DNA of 64,000 nucleotides from Christiangramia portivictoriae DSM 23547 (GTDB lineage: Bacteria > Bacteroidota > Bacteroidia > Flavobacteriales > Flavobacteriaceae), in NCBI RefSeq assembly GCF_000423045.1, contig NZ_KE383971.1:258092-322091 (forward strand), given 5' to 3'. Position 1 is the first letter of the stretch, and every line of letters begins with the position of its first letter. The translations under genes and the position numbers were made by a program. Positions 32,223-40,967 of the stretch are shown here, piece by piece. The notes below the pieces were generated by a model. It was not told where the DNA came from and did not search any database. It saw only the letters and a program-made list of their open reading frames with translations.

Positions 32223-34025
32223 ATGACAGCTATTAGAAATATCGCGATTATCGCACACGTTGACCACGGTAAAACGACCCTGGTTGATAAAATAATGTAT
32301 CACTGTGAATTGTTCCGTGATAACCAATCTACAGGTGATCTTATCCTGGACAACAATGATCTTGAAAGAGAGCGTGGAATCACGATTACTTCCAAGAACG
32401 TTTCTGTTGTTTATAAAGACACGAAAATCAATATCATTGATACTCCTGGTCACGCCGATTTTGGTGGAGAGGTAGAACGTGTTTTGAACATGGCAGATGG
32501 TGTTCTTCTATTAGTAGATGCTTTTGAAGGTCCTATGCCACAGACCAGATTCGTTTTGCAAAAAGCGATCGATCTTGGTTTAAAACCTTGTGTGGTTGTA
32601 AACAAAGTGGACAAAGAAAACTGTACTCCTGAAGAAGTTCATGAGAAGGTTTTTGATCTAATGTTCGAACTTGGTGCTGAAGAGTGGCAGTTGGATTTCC
32701 CAACTGTTTACGGTTCTGCCAAGAACAACTGGATGAGCGATGACTGGAGAAAGGAAACTGAAAATATTGAGCCGCTACTTGATATGGTGATGGAGCATAT
32801 TCCTGCGCCTAAAGTAGATCTTGAAGGTTCTCCTCAAATGTTGATCACGTCACTTGATTTCTCTTCGTTTACAGGTCGTATCGCGATTGGTAGATTACAG
32901 AGAGGTACTTTAAAAGAAGGTCAGCAGGTTTCTTTAGTGAAACGTGACGGAAGCATTAAGAAAACAAGGATTAAAGAATTACATACTTTCGAAGGTTTAG
33001 GCCGTAGAAAGATCGAAGAAGTACAGGCAGGTGATATTTGTGCTATCGTTGGACTGGAAGGATTTGAAATTGGTGATACCGTTGCCGATTTCGAAAATCC
33101 AGAAGGGCTTAAAACAATTGCCATCGATGAGCCTACCATGAGTATGCTTTTCACTATTAACGATTCTCCTTTCTTCGGAAAAGATGGAAAGTTTGTAACC
33201 TCAAGACATATAAAGGAAAGACTATTCAAAGAACTTGAAAAGAACCTTGCACTTCGTGTTCAGGAAACTGATAGTGCAGATAAATTCATGGTGTTTGGTA
33301 GAGGGGTACTTCACTTATCTGTTCTTATTGAAACAATGAGACGTGAAGGTTACGAACTTCAAATTGGTCAGCCACAGGTAATCATCAAAGAAATTGACGG
33401 AGTAAAATGTGAGCCCGTAGAAGAGCTTACGATCGATTTACCAGAAGATGTTTCTGGTAAAGCTGTGGAGATGGTGACCATGAGAAAAGGGGAGATGCTT
33501 TCCATGGAAGCAAAAGGCGATAGAATGAACATCCAGTTCTTAATTCCTTCCAGAGGGATCATTGGCCTAAGAAACCAGTTGCTTACTGCTACGGCGGGTG
33601 AAGCGATCATGGCACACAGATATAAAGAATACCAGCCATTGAAAGGTGGAATTCCTGAAAGACAGAATGGTTCACTGGTTTCTATGGAAAAAGGAAAAGC
33701 AATTCCTTATTCTATCGATAAACTTCAGGACAGAGGTAAGTTCTTTGTAGATCCGGGAGAGGATATTTACGAAGGTCAGGTAATCGGTGAGAACTCACGT
33801 CAGGATGATATGGCGGTGAATATCACTAAGACCAAAAAGCTTTCTAACGTACGTTCTTCTGGAGCAGACGATAAAGCCAAGATTGTTCCTGCGATCAAGT
33901 TCTCGCTGGAAGAAGCTTTGGAATATATTCAGAAAGATGAGTATGTAGAGGTAACTCCAAATCATCTAAGACTTAGAAAGATCTTCCTTACCGAAAACGA
34001 ACGTAAGAGAAATAAGATCGTATAA
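32223..34025 (+). CDS. typA: ribosome-associated GTPase TypA/BipA
   Basis: A 600-residue translational GTPase that helps ribosome assembly and stress adaptation. G1 is AHVDHGKTT (11-19), the switch I region is RERGITI, G3 is [15 protein letters not shown] and G4 is NKVDK. Domain II, the EF-G-like domains III and V, and the BipA-specific C-terminal domain (from about residue 480, including [18 protein letters not shown]) follow, at the family's usual length. It has its own promoter element and a terminator after the stop. Confidence 0.96.
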   Translation: MTAIRNIAIIAHVDHGKTTLVDKIMYHCELFRDNQSTGDLILDNNDLERERGITITSKNVSVVYKDTKINIIDTPGHADFGGEVERVLNMADGVLLLVDAFEGPMPQTRFVLQKAIDLGLKPCVVVNKVDKENCTPEEVHEKVFDLMFELGAEEWQLDFPTVYGSAKNNWMSDDWRKETENIEPLLDMVMEHIPAPKVDLEGSPQMLITSLDFSSFTGRIAIGRLQRGTLKEGQQVSLVKRDGSIKKTRIKELHTFEGLGRRKIEEVQAGDICAIVGLEGFEIGDTVADFENPEGLKTIAIDEPTMSMLFTINDSPFFGKDGKFVTSRHIKERLFKELEKNLALRVQETDSADKFMVFGRGVLHLSVLIETMRREGYELQIGQPQVIIKEIDGVKCEPVEELTIDLPEDVSGKAVEMVTMRKGEMLSMEAKGDRMNIQFLIPSRGIIGLRNQLLTATAGEAIMAHRYKEYQPLKGGIPERQNGSLVSMEKGKAIPYSIDKLQDRGKFFVDPGEDIYEGQVIGENSRQDDMAVNITKTKKLSNVRSSGADDKAKIVPAIKFSLEEALEYIQKDEYVEVTPNHLRLRKIFLTENERKRNKIV

Positions 34026-34045
34026 TCTTTTGATAAATAATCTTG

Positions 34046-34072
34046 AAAAGCCTGCCGTAAGGTGGGCTTTTT
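34046..34072 (+). terminator. terminator of typA
   Basis: AAAAGCC plus TGCC pairs with GGTG plus GGCTTTT around a GTAA loop, followed by TTTTT. It lies 20 bases past the typA stop. Confidence 0.85.
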
Positions 34073-34161
34073 CATGCAAAATTTTCGCTGGAAAGTTTTG
34101 TAAAAACCTCTTGGGAGCATTCTTTGAACTATGGGATGCTCTATTATAGTGTATTGAAAAT

Positions 34162-35067
34162 ATGGACAAATCTGTACTTAAAGGATCCATTCTGGTAGCA
34201 CTGGGAGCATGTAGCTATGGGATGCTTACCACCTTCGTTAAACTGGCTTATGAGGATGGTTATACTTCGCATGAGGTTACCTTTTCTCAAATGGCACTAG
34301 GACTACTGGGGCTTTTACTTATAAATCTTTTTGTGCGCAAGAAGGAGCATGCTGAAACCGGAACTTCCAGGAATCGTAGTAAACTAAAACTGGTTGCGGC
34401 TGGAACAACACTAGGCCTTACCAGTTTTTTCTATTATCTCGCTGTGAAATACATTCCGGTGTCCATCGGGATCGTAATGTTGATGCAAAGCGTATGGATG
34501 GGCGTGGTCCTGGAAGCTATTATGAAACGGAAAAAGCCGGGTACTAAGAAGATCCTAGCGGTAATAGCCATTCTTGCAGGTACGCTCCTGGCTACCAATG
34601 TCTTTAAAGATTCTTTCGAGATCGACTGGAGAGGAATAGGCTGGGGAGTTCTGGCCGCCATGTCCTATACAGGAACGATCTATTGCTCTAACACCGTATC
34701 CCTGGAAATGCATTCTCTAAAACGAAGTCTCTGGATGATGCTTGGCGGTTTTATCGTAGTAAGTATCATCACCTTACCATACCTGATCGTAGAATTCAAC
34801 ACGAGTATTTTCCTGAGCTGGGGATTGGTACTGGCTTTGTTTGGAACGGTTTTGCCACCGCTGTTGTATACTGCTGGAATGCCGAAAATTGATGTAGGGC
34901 TTGGAGCGATTATTTCTTCTATAGAATTGCCCGCTGCTGTACTTATGGCATACTTTTTACTGAATGAGCAGGTGAATCTTTCACAATGGTTGGGAATAGG
35001 TTTGATCCTGCTGGCTGTAGTTCAAATGAATTTAAAGAAGAGTGTGCACGCCAGGGCTAAAGAATAG
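34162..35067 (+). CDS. EamA/DMT-family permease
   Basis: A 301-residue protein with ten membrane segments in two EamA halves (about 5-140 and 150-293). The first opens GSILVALGACSYGMLTTFVKLAY and the second GIGWGVLAAMSYTGTIYCSN. The conserved end of the second half, GLGAIISSIELPAAVLMAYFLLNEQVNLSQWLGIGLILLAV, is typical of drug/metabolite exporters. The substrate is unknown; amino-acid or metabolite efflux is the usual role. It stands alone between typA and the convergent ROK-type kinase gene. Confidence 0.88.
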   Translation: MDKSVLKGSILVALGACSYGMLTTFVKLAYEDGYTSHEVTFSQMALGLLGLLLINLFVRKKEHAETGTSRNRSKLKLVAAGTTLGLTSFFYYLAVKYIPVSIGIVMLMQSVWMGVVLEAIMKRKKPGTKKILAVIAILAGTLLATNVFKDSFEIDWRGIGWGVLAAMSYTGTIYCSNTVSLEMHSLKRSLWMMLGGFIVVSIITLPYLIVEFNTSIFLSWGLVLALFGTVLPPLLYTAGMPKIDVGLGAIISSIELPAAVLMAYFLLNEQVNLSQWLGIGLILLAVVQMNLKKSVHARAKE

Positions 35068-35151
35068 CTCTCTCTTCGGAAGTAAAGAAAACTTTAGTGC
35101 TAAACTGAAGCATTTGAACATGTGATTCTCAAGAACGGTCCAGCAACATGA

Positions 35152-35898
35152 TTATCCTGCGTACTTCAAGTGTGCAGCCAGTGCTGCACCCAGAATACCG
35201 GAATCATTGCGCAGTTTCGCCGGAATAAGCGGGACATTGATCGTTAGATGATCTTTAAATTTATGCCAGTCATTGGAAATTCCGCCTCCAATAATGATGG
35301 TATCCGGATTCAGAATTTTTTCGACATATTGAAGGAAGGTATTAAATCTTGTTCCCCATTCCTGGTAGCTAAGTCCTTCCTCCGTCTTGATGGAAGAAGC
35401 GGCCCATTGTTCGATTTTCTCAAATTCTTTATAAGGGATCTGGCCCAATTCAAAATTTGGGATGAGTTCACCTCTCAGGTATGCACCACTGCCCAGGCCT
35501 GTGCCTACAGTGATCATAAGTATAAACCCATCAAGCTCCTGTCCTGCTCCAAATTTTATTTCGGCCAGACCGGCGGCATCTGCATCGTTGATCACACTAA
35601 ATTCCAGTCCGATAGCATTTTCGAATAAACGATCTACATCTTTCCCTACCCAGTCCAGGTCCAAATTTCCTTCGTGTTGGCAAATACCATTTTTGACAAT
35701 GGTTGGAAAACCGCAGCCTACAGGTCCTTTGTGGTCGAAGAAGGAAACCATTTCAGCTACGGCCTTTGTGATCCCTTCTGGTTTACGGTCTACAGGAGTC
35801 GGAATTCTATGAACGGCCGTTTTTAAGGATCCGGTTTGCATGTTCACTATGGCTCCTTTTAAACTGGAACCGCCAATATCTATTCCTAAAATGTCCAT
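35152..35898 (-). CDS. ppgK: polyphosphate glucokinase-like ROK kinase
   Basis: A 248-residue ROK-family kinase. The phosphate 1 loop is DILGIDIGGSSLKGAIV; the catalytic Asp lies in VINDADAAGLAE; phosphate 2 is ITVGTGLGSGAYLRG. The ROK zinc cluster is absent, the protein is short and the NDADAAG sequence is that of polyphosphate/ATP glucokinases (PPGK), which phosphorylate glucose with polyphosphate. Whether polyphosphate or ATP is used here cannot be told from sequence. Cytosolic, monocistronic, converging on the EamA gene. Confidence 0.82.
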   Translation of the reverse strand: MDILGIDIGGSSLKGAIVNMQTGSLKTAVHRIPTPVDRKPEGITKAVAEMVSFFDHKGPVGCGFPTIVKNGICQHEGNLDLDWVGKDVDRLFENAIGLEFSVINDADAAGLAEIKFGAGQELDGFILMITVGTGLGSGAYLRGELIPNFELGQIPYKEFEKIEQWAASSIKTEEGLSYQEWGTRFNTFLQYVEKILNPDTIIIGGGISNDWHKFKDHLTINVPLIPAKLRNDSGILGAALAAHLKYAG

Positions 35899-36057
35899 GA
35901 AATTATTTGAATTTATACAAGTTAGTAAAATTGAAGTTTTTACTCAGCAGTTTCATTAAAATTATCATTTCTCAAATTCTCTTAATTGACTTGCCGGTAT
36001 TTCAACGGCTTGCTTTCCGCATTATTAATATCAACAGGTAGATTTGAAAAGCATTAA

Positions 36058-36088
36058 TAAAAAAAGCCACCCAGAAGGTGACTTTTAT
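36058..36088 (-). terminator. terminator of the fasciclin gene
   Basis: AAAAGCCACC pairs with GGTGACTTTT around CAGAA with one mismatch. On the minus strand it is followed by a run of T residues. It lies just past the stop at 36112. Confidence 0.8.
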
Positions 36089-36111
36089 TTTATGGTAGAT
36101 TTATATGAGCT

Positions 36112-36702
36112 TTATAATTCTGGAACAAGCACTTCATCGATCACGTGAATCACTCCATTGGAAGCTGGAATGTCGAATAAGCCGGCGCCTACAAGAATAG
36201 AAGCATCTGCATCCATGTCACTATCATTGGTATCAATTCCGGCTGAGCTATTTACATAAATTGATGGACCCAGAAGAGTTTCAATTTCCCTTGGTTTATT
36301 TTTTGGCACCACACTATTGCTGAAACGTCTTCCTTCAGTAACATGATAGGAAAGAATTGCCGCAACCTCTTCAGGTGTAAAATCAGTTAAAGCATTATCT
36401 CCCAGAAATCTTTGAAATGCTGCATCTGTAGGAGCGAACACGGTATATTGATCAGATTCTGCGAACAGGGAAGTGATTCCGGCATAGTTCAGCGCGGCTA
36501 AGAGTAAGGTAAATTCCGGGTCTTCTTCAGCTGAAGCAAACTTTACGACGTTAGCAGCGATACTTTCGTCACTTCTTTGAGCTGCAACAGAAGCTTTTGC
36601 GCTTGCGTCTGCAATGTTCAGCTCTTCTGAAACTGGTTCCTGTTCACAGGAAATAAAAAGAATCATCAGCAGGGCAATTCCGAAGGAAGATAAAACTCTC
36701 AT
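36112..36702 (-). CDS. fasciclin (FAS1)-domain lipoprotein
   Basis: A 196-residue exported lipoprotein. The signal peptide ends in LMILFISCEQEP with the lipidated Cys at about residue 19. A single FAS1 domain covers about 60-195, with TLLLAALNYAG, the YTVFAPTDAAFQRFL motif (H1 box), ILSYHVTEGRRF and the closing NGVIHVIDEVLVP (H2 box). FAS1 proteins mediate adhesion or polysaccharide contact at the cell surface. It is monocistronic and has an unusual set of inverted repeats upstream (36747-36787). Confidence 0.9.
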   Translation of the reverse strand: MRVLSSFGIALLMILFISCEQEPVSEELNIADASAKASVAAQRSDESIAANVVKFASAEEDPEFTLLLAALNYAGITSLFAESDQYTVFAPTDAAFQRFLGDNALTDFTPEEVAAILSYHVTEGRRFSNSVVPKNKPREIETLLGPSIYVNSSAGIDTNDSDMDADASILVGAGLFDIPASNGVIHVIDEVLVPEL

Positions 36703-36746
36703 AATATTTAAGTTTTTGATTATGAGATAAATATAGATTTAAAATC

Positions 36747-36787
36747 AACTTTGTTTAATGTAATTAACTAAACTTTAAACAAAGTTT
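36747..36787. promoter_or_regulatory. nested inverted repeats upstream of the fasciclin gene
   Basis: AACTTTGTTTAA (36747-36758) is the exact reverse complement of TTAAACAAAGTT (36775-36786), spacer 16 bases. A second repeat, AAACTTT-AAAC-AAAGTTT (36770-36787), overlaps the right arm. A weak -7 (TATATTTA on the minus strand, 36735-36728) puts the left arm at the -33 region. It looks like an operator for a dimeric regulator of MerR or similar type; the regulator is not in the window. Confidence 0.45.
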
Positions 36788-36881
36788 AAATGCTGATAAT
36801 TAATCTTTTATGTGTAAGGGTAAAATGCAGTTGAAACAATAAAACTTAGGGTGAATAAGTGCTATCGGTGAAAATGCAATT

Positions 36882-37076
36882 CTAAAATTCGGATGAATAA
36901 GTCCTGTTTTTCCGCTTTCTGAAGCTTATAACAGATGCAAACAGAATAAACAAATTGGATGTGGTAAGGATATAAAAGACAGTATCGAAATTATCAGGGT
37001 AAGCGAGCCTAAAGTTTACCGCTATCAGAATCAATGCAAGTATCGCAAGTATATAAGCACCTTTTTCTAAGTTCAT
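36882..37076 (-). CDS. 64-aa two-helix membrane protein coupled to ftsE
   Basis: Begins [22 protein letters not shown], with a second segment NLFILFASVISFRKRKNR and a basic end. Its ATG overlaps the stop of ftsE by one base (TAATG), a strong sign of translational coupling. No family known to me. It may be a small partner of the FtsE ATPase, or merely an operon passenger. Confidence 0.65.
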   Translation of the reverse strand: MNLEKGAYILAILALILIAVNFRLAYPDNFDTVFYILTTSNLFILFASVISFRKRKNRTYSSEF

Positions 37077-37759
37077 TAAACCGATTTCTGAACCACTTCG
37101 AAGACTCTCTGGCCATCACACTTCAAAGTTTTGGAAGGATACTTCAGCAACAACGCATAATCATGGGTGGCCATTAGGATGGTGTTTCCATTCTTGCTGA
37201 TTTCCTGAAGTACCTCCATGACCTCCACAGAGGTTTGTGGATCCAGGTTTCCGGTAGGCTCATCTGCCAGAATTAATTCAGGATCGTTCAACAAGGCGCG
37301 GGCAATGGCCACACGCTGCTGTTCTCCACCTGAAAGCTGATAGGGAAATTTAAATCCTTTAGTTTTCATCCCAACCTTGTCCAGCACTTCATCGATCTTG
37401 CTATCCATTCCTTTTTTGTCTTTCCAGCCAGTGGCTTTCAGTACAAAAAGGAGATTATCCTTAATATTTCGATCTGTTAGCAATTTAAAATCCTGAAAAA
37501 CAACTCCCAGTTTACGTCTCAAAAACGGAATATCCTTTTCCTTCAAGGTTCGAAGATTATAATCTACAATGCTTCCTTCACCTTCAGTAAGAGGCAGATC
37601 TCCATAGAGGGTCTTCATAAAGCTACTTTTACCTGTCCCTGTCTTTCCTATCAGATAAACGAAATCACCTTTGTAGACGGTAACATCCACTTCAGATAAA
37701 ATAAGACTTTCGCGTTGATAGATCGCGGCATTTTTAAGTTCAAGTACAGTTTGAGACAT
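37076..37759 (-). CDS. ftsE: cell-division ABC ATPase FtsE
   Basis: A 227-residue ABC ATPase. Walker A is GKTGTGKSS, the Q loop is VFQDFKLL, the signature is [15 protein letters not shown], Walker B is [12 protein letters not shown] and the H loop is [22 protein letters not shown] and the length are those of FtsE, which with FtsX drives periplasmic murein hydrolase activation at the division site. ftsX is not adjacent, which is usual in Bacteroidota. It is followed by a coupled 64-aa membrane protein and diverges from the TPR gene. Confidence 0.88.
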   Translation of the reverse strand: MSQTVLELKNAAIYQRESLILSEVDVTVYKGDFVYLIGKTGTGKSSFMKTLYGDLPLTEGEGSIVDYNLRTLKEKDIPFLRRKLGVVFQDFKLLTDRNIKDNLLFVLKATGWKDKKGMDSKIDEVLDKVGMKTKGFKFPYQLSGGEQQRVAIARALLNDPELILADEPTGNLDPQTSVEVMEVLQEISKNGNTILMATHDYALLLKYPSKTLKCDGQRVFEVVQKSV

Positions 37760-37920
37760 GGCTTGCTAACGTTGAATATTCCAAGTAAATTATGCTCAAA
37801 TATACATTTTTCAAGGTGCAGCAACATACTTTTTTTACCATTAACATAATTATAGAAGTTAAACCACGTTATAGAATCAAGCTTTAAATTATCTTTGATT
37901 TCCAATCTAAAACATCATAA

Positions 37921-40900
37921 ATGACACTGAAAAAAGCTTACCTGCTAGTCGTTTTCATATCCTTCTCATTTTCCGGTATTTGTCAGCAATCTGCTGCCTA
38001 CACACATGACCTGGTTGACTTCAATCGGGCACTGGAACTATACAATAATCAGCAATATCTCGCCGCTCAGAATCTATTTGATGAGGTAATGGATGAGACG
38101 AATGATGAAAAGGTCAAAGGAGATGCAGCTTATTATATTGCCAATGCCGCGGTAAGACTAAATCAACCGGGTGCCGACAGGCTCATGGAAAATTTTGTGA
38201 CCAGGTATCCTACCAGCACAAAAACAAATTCGGCTTACCTTGATGTAGCCGATTATTATTTCCAGACCGGGAAATATGCACTTTCCAGAAAGTGGTATGA
38301 CCGTGTGGATGAAAATGCCATGAGCAAAAAGGACAGGGAGCGATACTATTTCAATAATGGATATGCATACTTTCGATCCAATCAATTCGAAGAAGCTCAA
38401 ACTTACCTGAACCGCGTTCGGGATTCCAAAGAATATGGCGCACAGGCCAAATATTATCTTGGTTATATCGCTTATGAAGGCGACGATTATGTGGAAGCGA
38501 ACGAATATTTCGAGGAAGTAAAAGGAAACGATCGGTATACCGAAGATCTATCTTATTTCCAGGCAGATATGAACTTCAAGCTTGGAAATTTCGAAAAGGC
38601 AATTGAACAGGGACTTGAGCAGTTGCCAAAAGCTAACCGACAGGAGATTCCGCAGTTAAATAAAATAATAGGAGAGAGCTATTTCAATCTTGGGAACTAC
38701 GAAGAAGCGATTCCTTACTTAAAAGGTTACAACGGTTTACGTGGTAAGTGGAATAATACAGATTACTATCAGCTTGGTTACGCTTATTACAAACAGGGTA
38801 ATTATGAAGCGGCTATTGGTGAATTCAATAAGATCGTTGATGGTAAAAATGCGATCGCACAGAACGCTTACTACCACCTTGCGCAGTCATATCTTGAGAG
38901 TGACCAGAAGCAACAGGCCCTGAATGCTTTTAAAAATGCTGCTGAAATGGATTTTGATGCGAAGATCAAGGAAGATGCTCTTTTCAACTACGCTAAACTT
39001 AGTTACGAGATCGGGAATTCTTATGAGAGTCCGTCGCAGGTTTTGATCAACTACTTAAACGCCTATCCGGCATCTGAGCATAAATCTGAAATGGAATCAT
39101 TGCTGATCGATTCTTTCATTACTTCAAAAAATTATGAAGAAGCGATGAGATTGCTGGAAAATAACAGAAACTTCAGTGATAAGCAGGCTTACCAGAAAGT
39201 TGCTTATTTCTACGGACTGGAACTTTTCGAGGAAGCTGAATACTACGAGGCGATTAAGAATTTTGATAAGGCTTTAAAAGAACCTAGAAACCAGGATATC
39301 ACTGCGAAAGCTACTTACTGGAAAGCTGAAAGTGAGTATAATATCAATAGAATGGATGACGCCATTCTTGGATATCGTGAGTTCAAAGGAATGAGCGCTG
39401 CACGAAATACTCCGGAATATGAAGATCTGGACTATAATATTGGGTATGCATATTTCAAAAAGAACGATTATACCCAGGCGGTCAACTACTTTAAATCATT
39501 TGCCGCTTCAGCTTCTGCGGAAGGAGCAAAAAAGAATGACGCCCTGCTAAGACTTGGAGATACGTATTATGTAACCAGCCAGTACTGGCCGGCGATGGAA
39601 GCTTATCAGAAAGCTATTGACAATGGAGTGAGCAATGCAGATTATGCAGCTTTTCAAAAATCCATTAGCTACGGCTTTGTAAATAGGAATGATACTAAAC
39701 TGGAAGAATTGAATGGATTTATTAATCGTTACCCGCGCTCACCATATCGTGATGATGCGATGTATGAACTGGGAAATACGTATGTAGCTGCAAATAATAC
39801 AGACCAGGCGATCCAGTCTTACAATAGACTGATTCGTGATGTTCCGGAAAGTGCACTGGTGCCAAAAGCGATGCTTAGACAGGGATTAATTTATTATAAT
39901 AATAATGATGGTAACAGAGCCCTGGAGAGACTACGAAAAGTGGTTGCGGAATTCCCAAATACTCCGGAAGCAAAACAGGCGGTTTCAACCGCTAGAAACG
40001 TCTATGTGGATTTAGGGAGAACCGATGAGTACGCAGATTGGGTAAGAAATATTGACTTTGTAGAGGTAAGTGATTCAGATCTTGACAATGCTACGTATGA
40101 AGCAGCAGAAAATCAATATCTGAACAACAATACTGCGAAAGCAATGGCGAATTTTGAAAAGTATGTTCAGAATTTCCCGAACGGGATTCACTCGATCAAT
40201 GCTAATTTCTACCTCGCTCAGCTATATTATCGTGATGGAAAAGTTGACCGCTCGATTGCTAATTATCGATACGTAACTTCTAAACCTAAAAACGAATTCA
40301 GCGAACAGGCACTTACCCGTTTGTCTGAAATTTACCTGGAGAAAAAAGATTATGCACAGGCACTTCCTTTGCTGGAAAAACTGGAAACCCAGGCAGATAA
40401 TAACGAAAATGTGGTGTTTGCTCAGCAAAACCTGATGAAGTCTTATTATGAAACTGGAAATTTCGCGAAGGCTAATGTGTATGCTGAAAAAGTATTAAGC
40501 AATACTACAGCTGATGCTGAAGCAAGAAATGATGCGAGAATTATGGTGGCCAGAGCGGCCATCAAATCTGGGAATGAGTCCAAGGCAAGATCTGCTTATA
40601 AGGAAGTTCAGAAAACTGCCACAGGAGAACTTGGAGCAGAAGCTTTGTATTATGACGCTTACTTTAAGAATCGCGATAAGAACTTTGAAGCTTCCAATGC
40701 TGCCGTACAGATCCTGGCGAAAGACTTTTCAGGTTACAAAATGTGGGGAGCAAAAGGCCTGGTACTAATGGCTAAAAACTTCTATGCTCTGGGTGATGCT
40801 TACCAGGCTACTTATATTCTGGAGAATGTGATCAAAAACTTCCAGAAATTCCCGGAGATTGTTTCTGAAGCCAAAGCTGAGCTAAGTAGGATCAAAGCTC

Positions 40901-40941
40901 AGGAAGCAAAAACCAATTCTTCAGTAGAAAACAACAACTAA
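37921..40941 (+). CDS. secreted giant TPR protein
   Basis: A 1006-residue protein with a signal peptide (KAYLLVVFISFSFSGICQ). Almost all of the rest consists of tetratricopeptide-like repeats, with the recurrent pattern AxYYLGYIAYExGDYxxAxxYFxxV and YxLGxxYYKQGNYExAIxxF; about twenty repeats can be counted by eye. No membrane segment or enzymatic domain. It would act in the periplasm or at the outer membrane as a protein-binding scaffold. The outer-membrane barrel gene starts 27 bases downstream, so the two likely form one module. Similar TPR-barrel gene pairs are common in Bacteroidota. Confidence 0.85.
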   Translation: MTLKKAYLLVVFISFSFSGICQQSAAYTHDLVDFNRALELYNNQQYLAAQNLFDEVMDETNDEKVKGDAAYYIANAAVRLNQPGADRLMENFVTRYPTSTKTNSAYLDVADYYFQTGKYALSRKWYDRVDENAMSKKDRERYYFNNGYAYFRSNQFEEAQTYLNRVRDSKEYGAQAKYYLGYIAYEGDDYVEANEYFEEVKGNDRYTEDLSYFQADMNFKLGNFEKAIEQGLEQLPKANRQEIPQLNKIIGESYFNLGNYEEAIPYLKGYNGLRGKWNNTDYYQLGYAYYKQGNYEAAIGEFNKIVDGKNAIAQNAYYHLAQSYLESDQKQQALNAFKNAAEMDFDAKIKEDALFNYAKLSYEIGNSYESPSQVLINYLNAYPASEHKSEMESLLIDSFITSKNYEEAMRLLENNRNFSDKQAYQKVAYFYGLELFEEAEYYEAIKNFDKALKEPRNQDITAKATYWKAESEYNINRMDDAILGYREFKGMSAARNTPEYEDLDYNIGYAYFKKNDYTQAVNYFKSFAASASAEGAKKNDALLRLGDTYYVTSQYWPAMEAYQKAIDNGVSNADYAAFQKSISYGFVNRNDTKLEELNGFINRYPRSPYRDDAMYELGNTYVAANNTDQAIQSYNRLIRDVPESALVPKAMLRQGLIYYNNNDGNRALERLRKVVAEFPNTPEAKQAVSTARNVYVDLGRTDEYADWVRNIDFVEVSDSDLDNATYEAAENQYLNNNTAKAMANFEKYVQNFPNGIHSINANFYLAQLYYRDGKVDRSIANYRYVTSKPKNEFSEQALTRLSEIYLEKKDYAQALPLLEKLETQADNNENVVFAQQNLMKSYYETGNFAKANVYAEKVLSNTTADAEARNDARIMVARAAIKSGNESKARSAYKEVQKTATGELGAEALYYDAYFKNRDKNFEASNAAVQILAKDFSGYKMWGAKGLVLMAKNFYALGDAYQATYILENVIKNFQKFPEIVSEAKAELSRIKAQEAKTNSSVENNN

Positions 40942-40967
40942 AAATAATCTAATAGATTCACTGCTAT

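Noticed and set aside
37921-40941. CRISPR-like or tandem DNA repeats in the TPR gene
   Set aside because: Repetition is at protein level only (degenerate TPR motifs); no identical DNA repeats with regular spacing. No CRISPR array was seen anywhere in the window.
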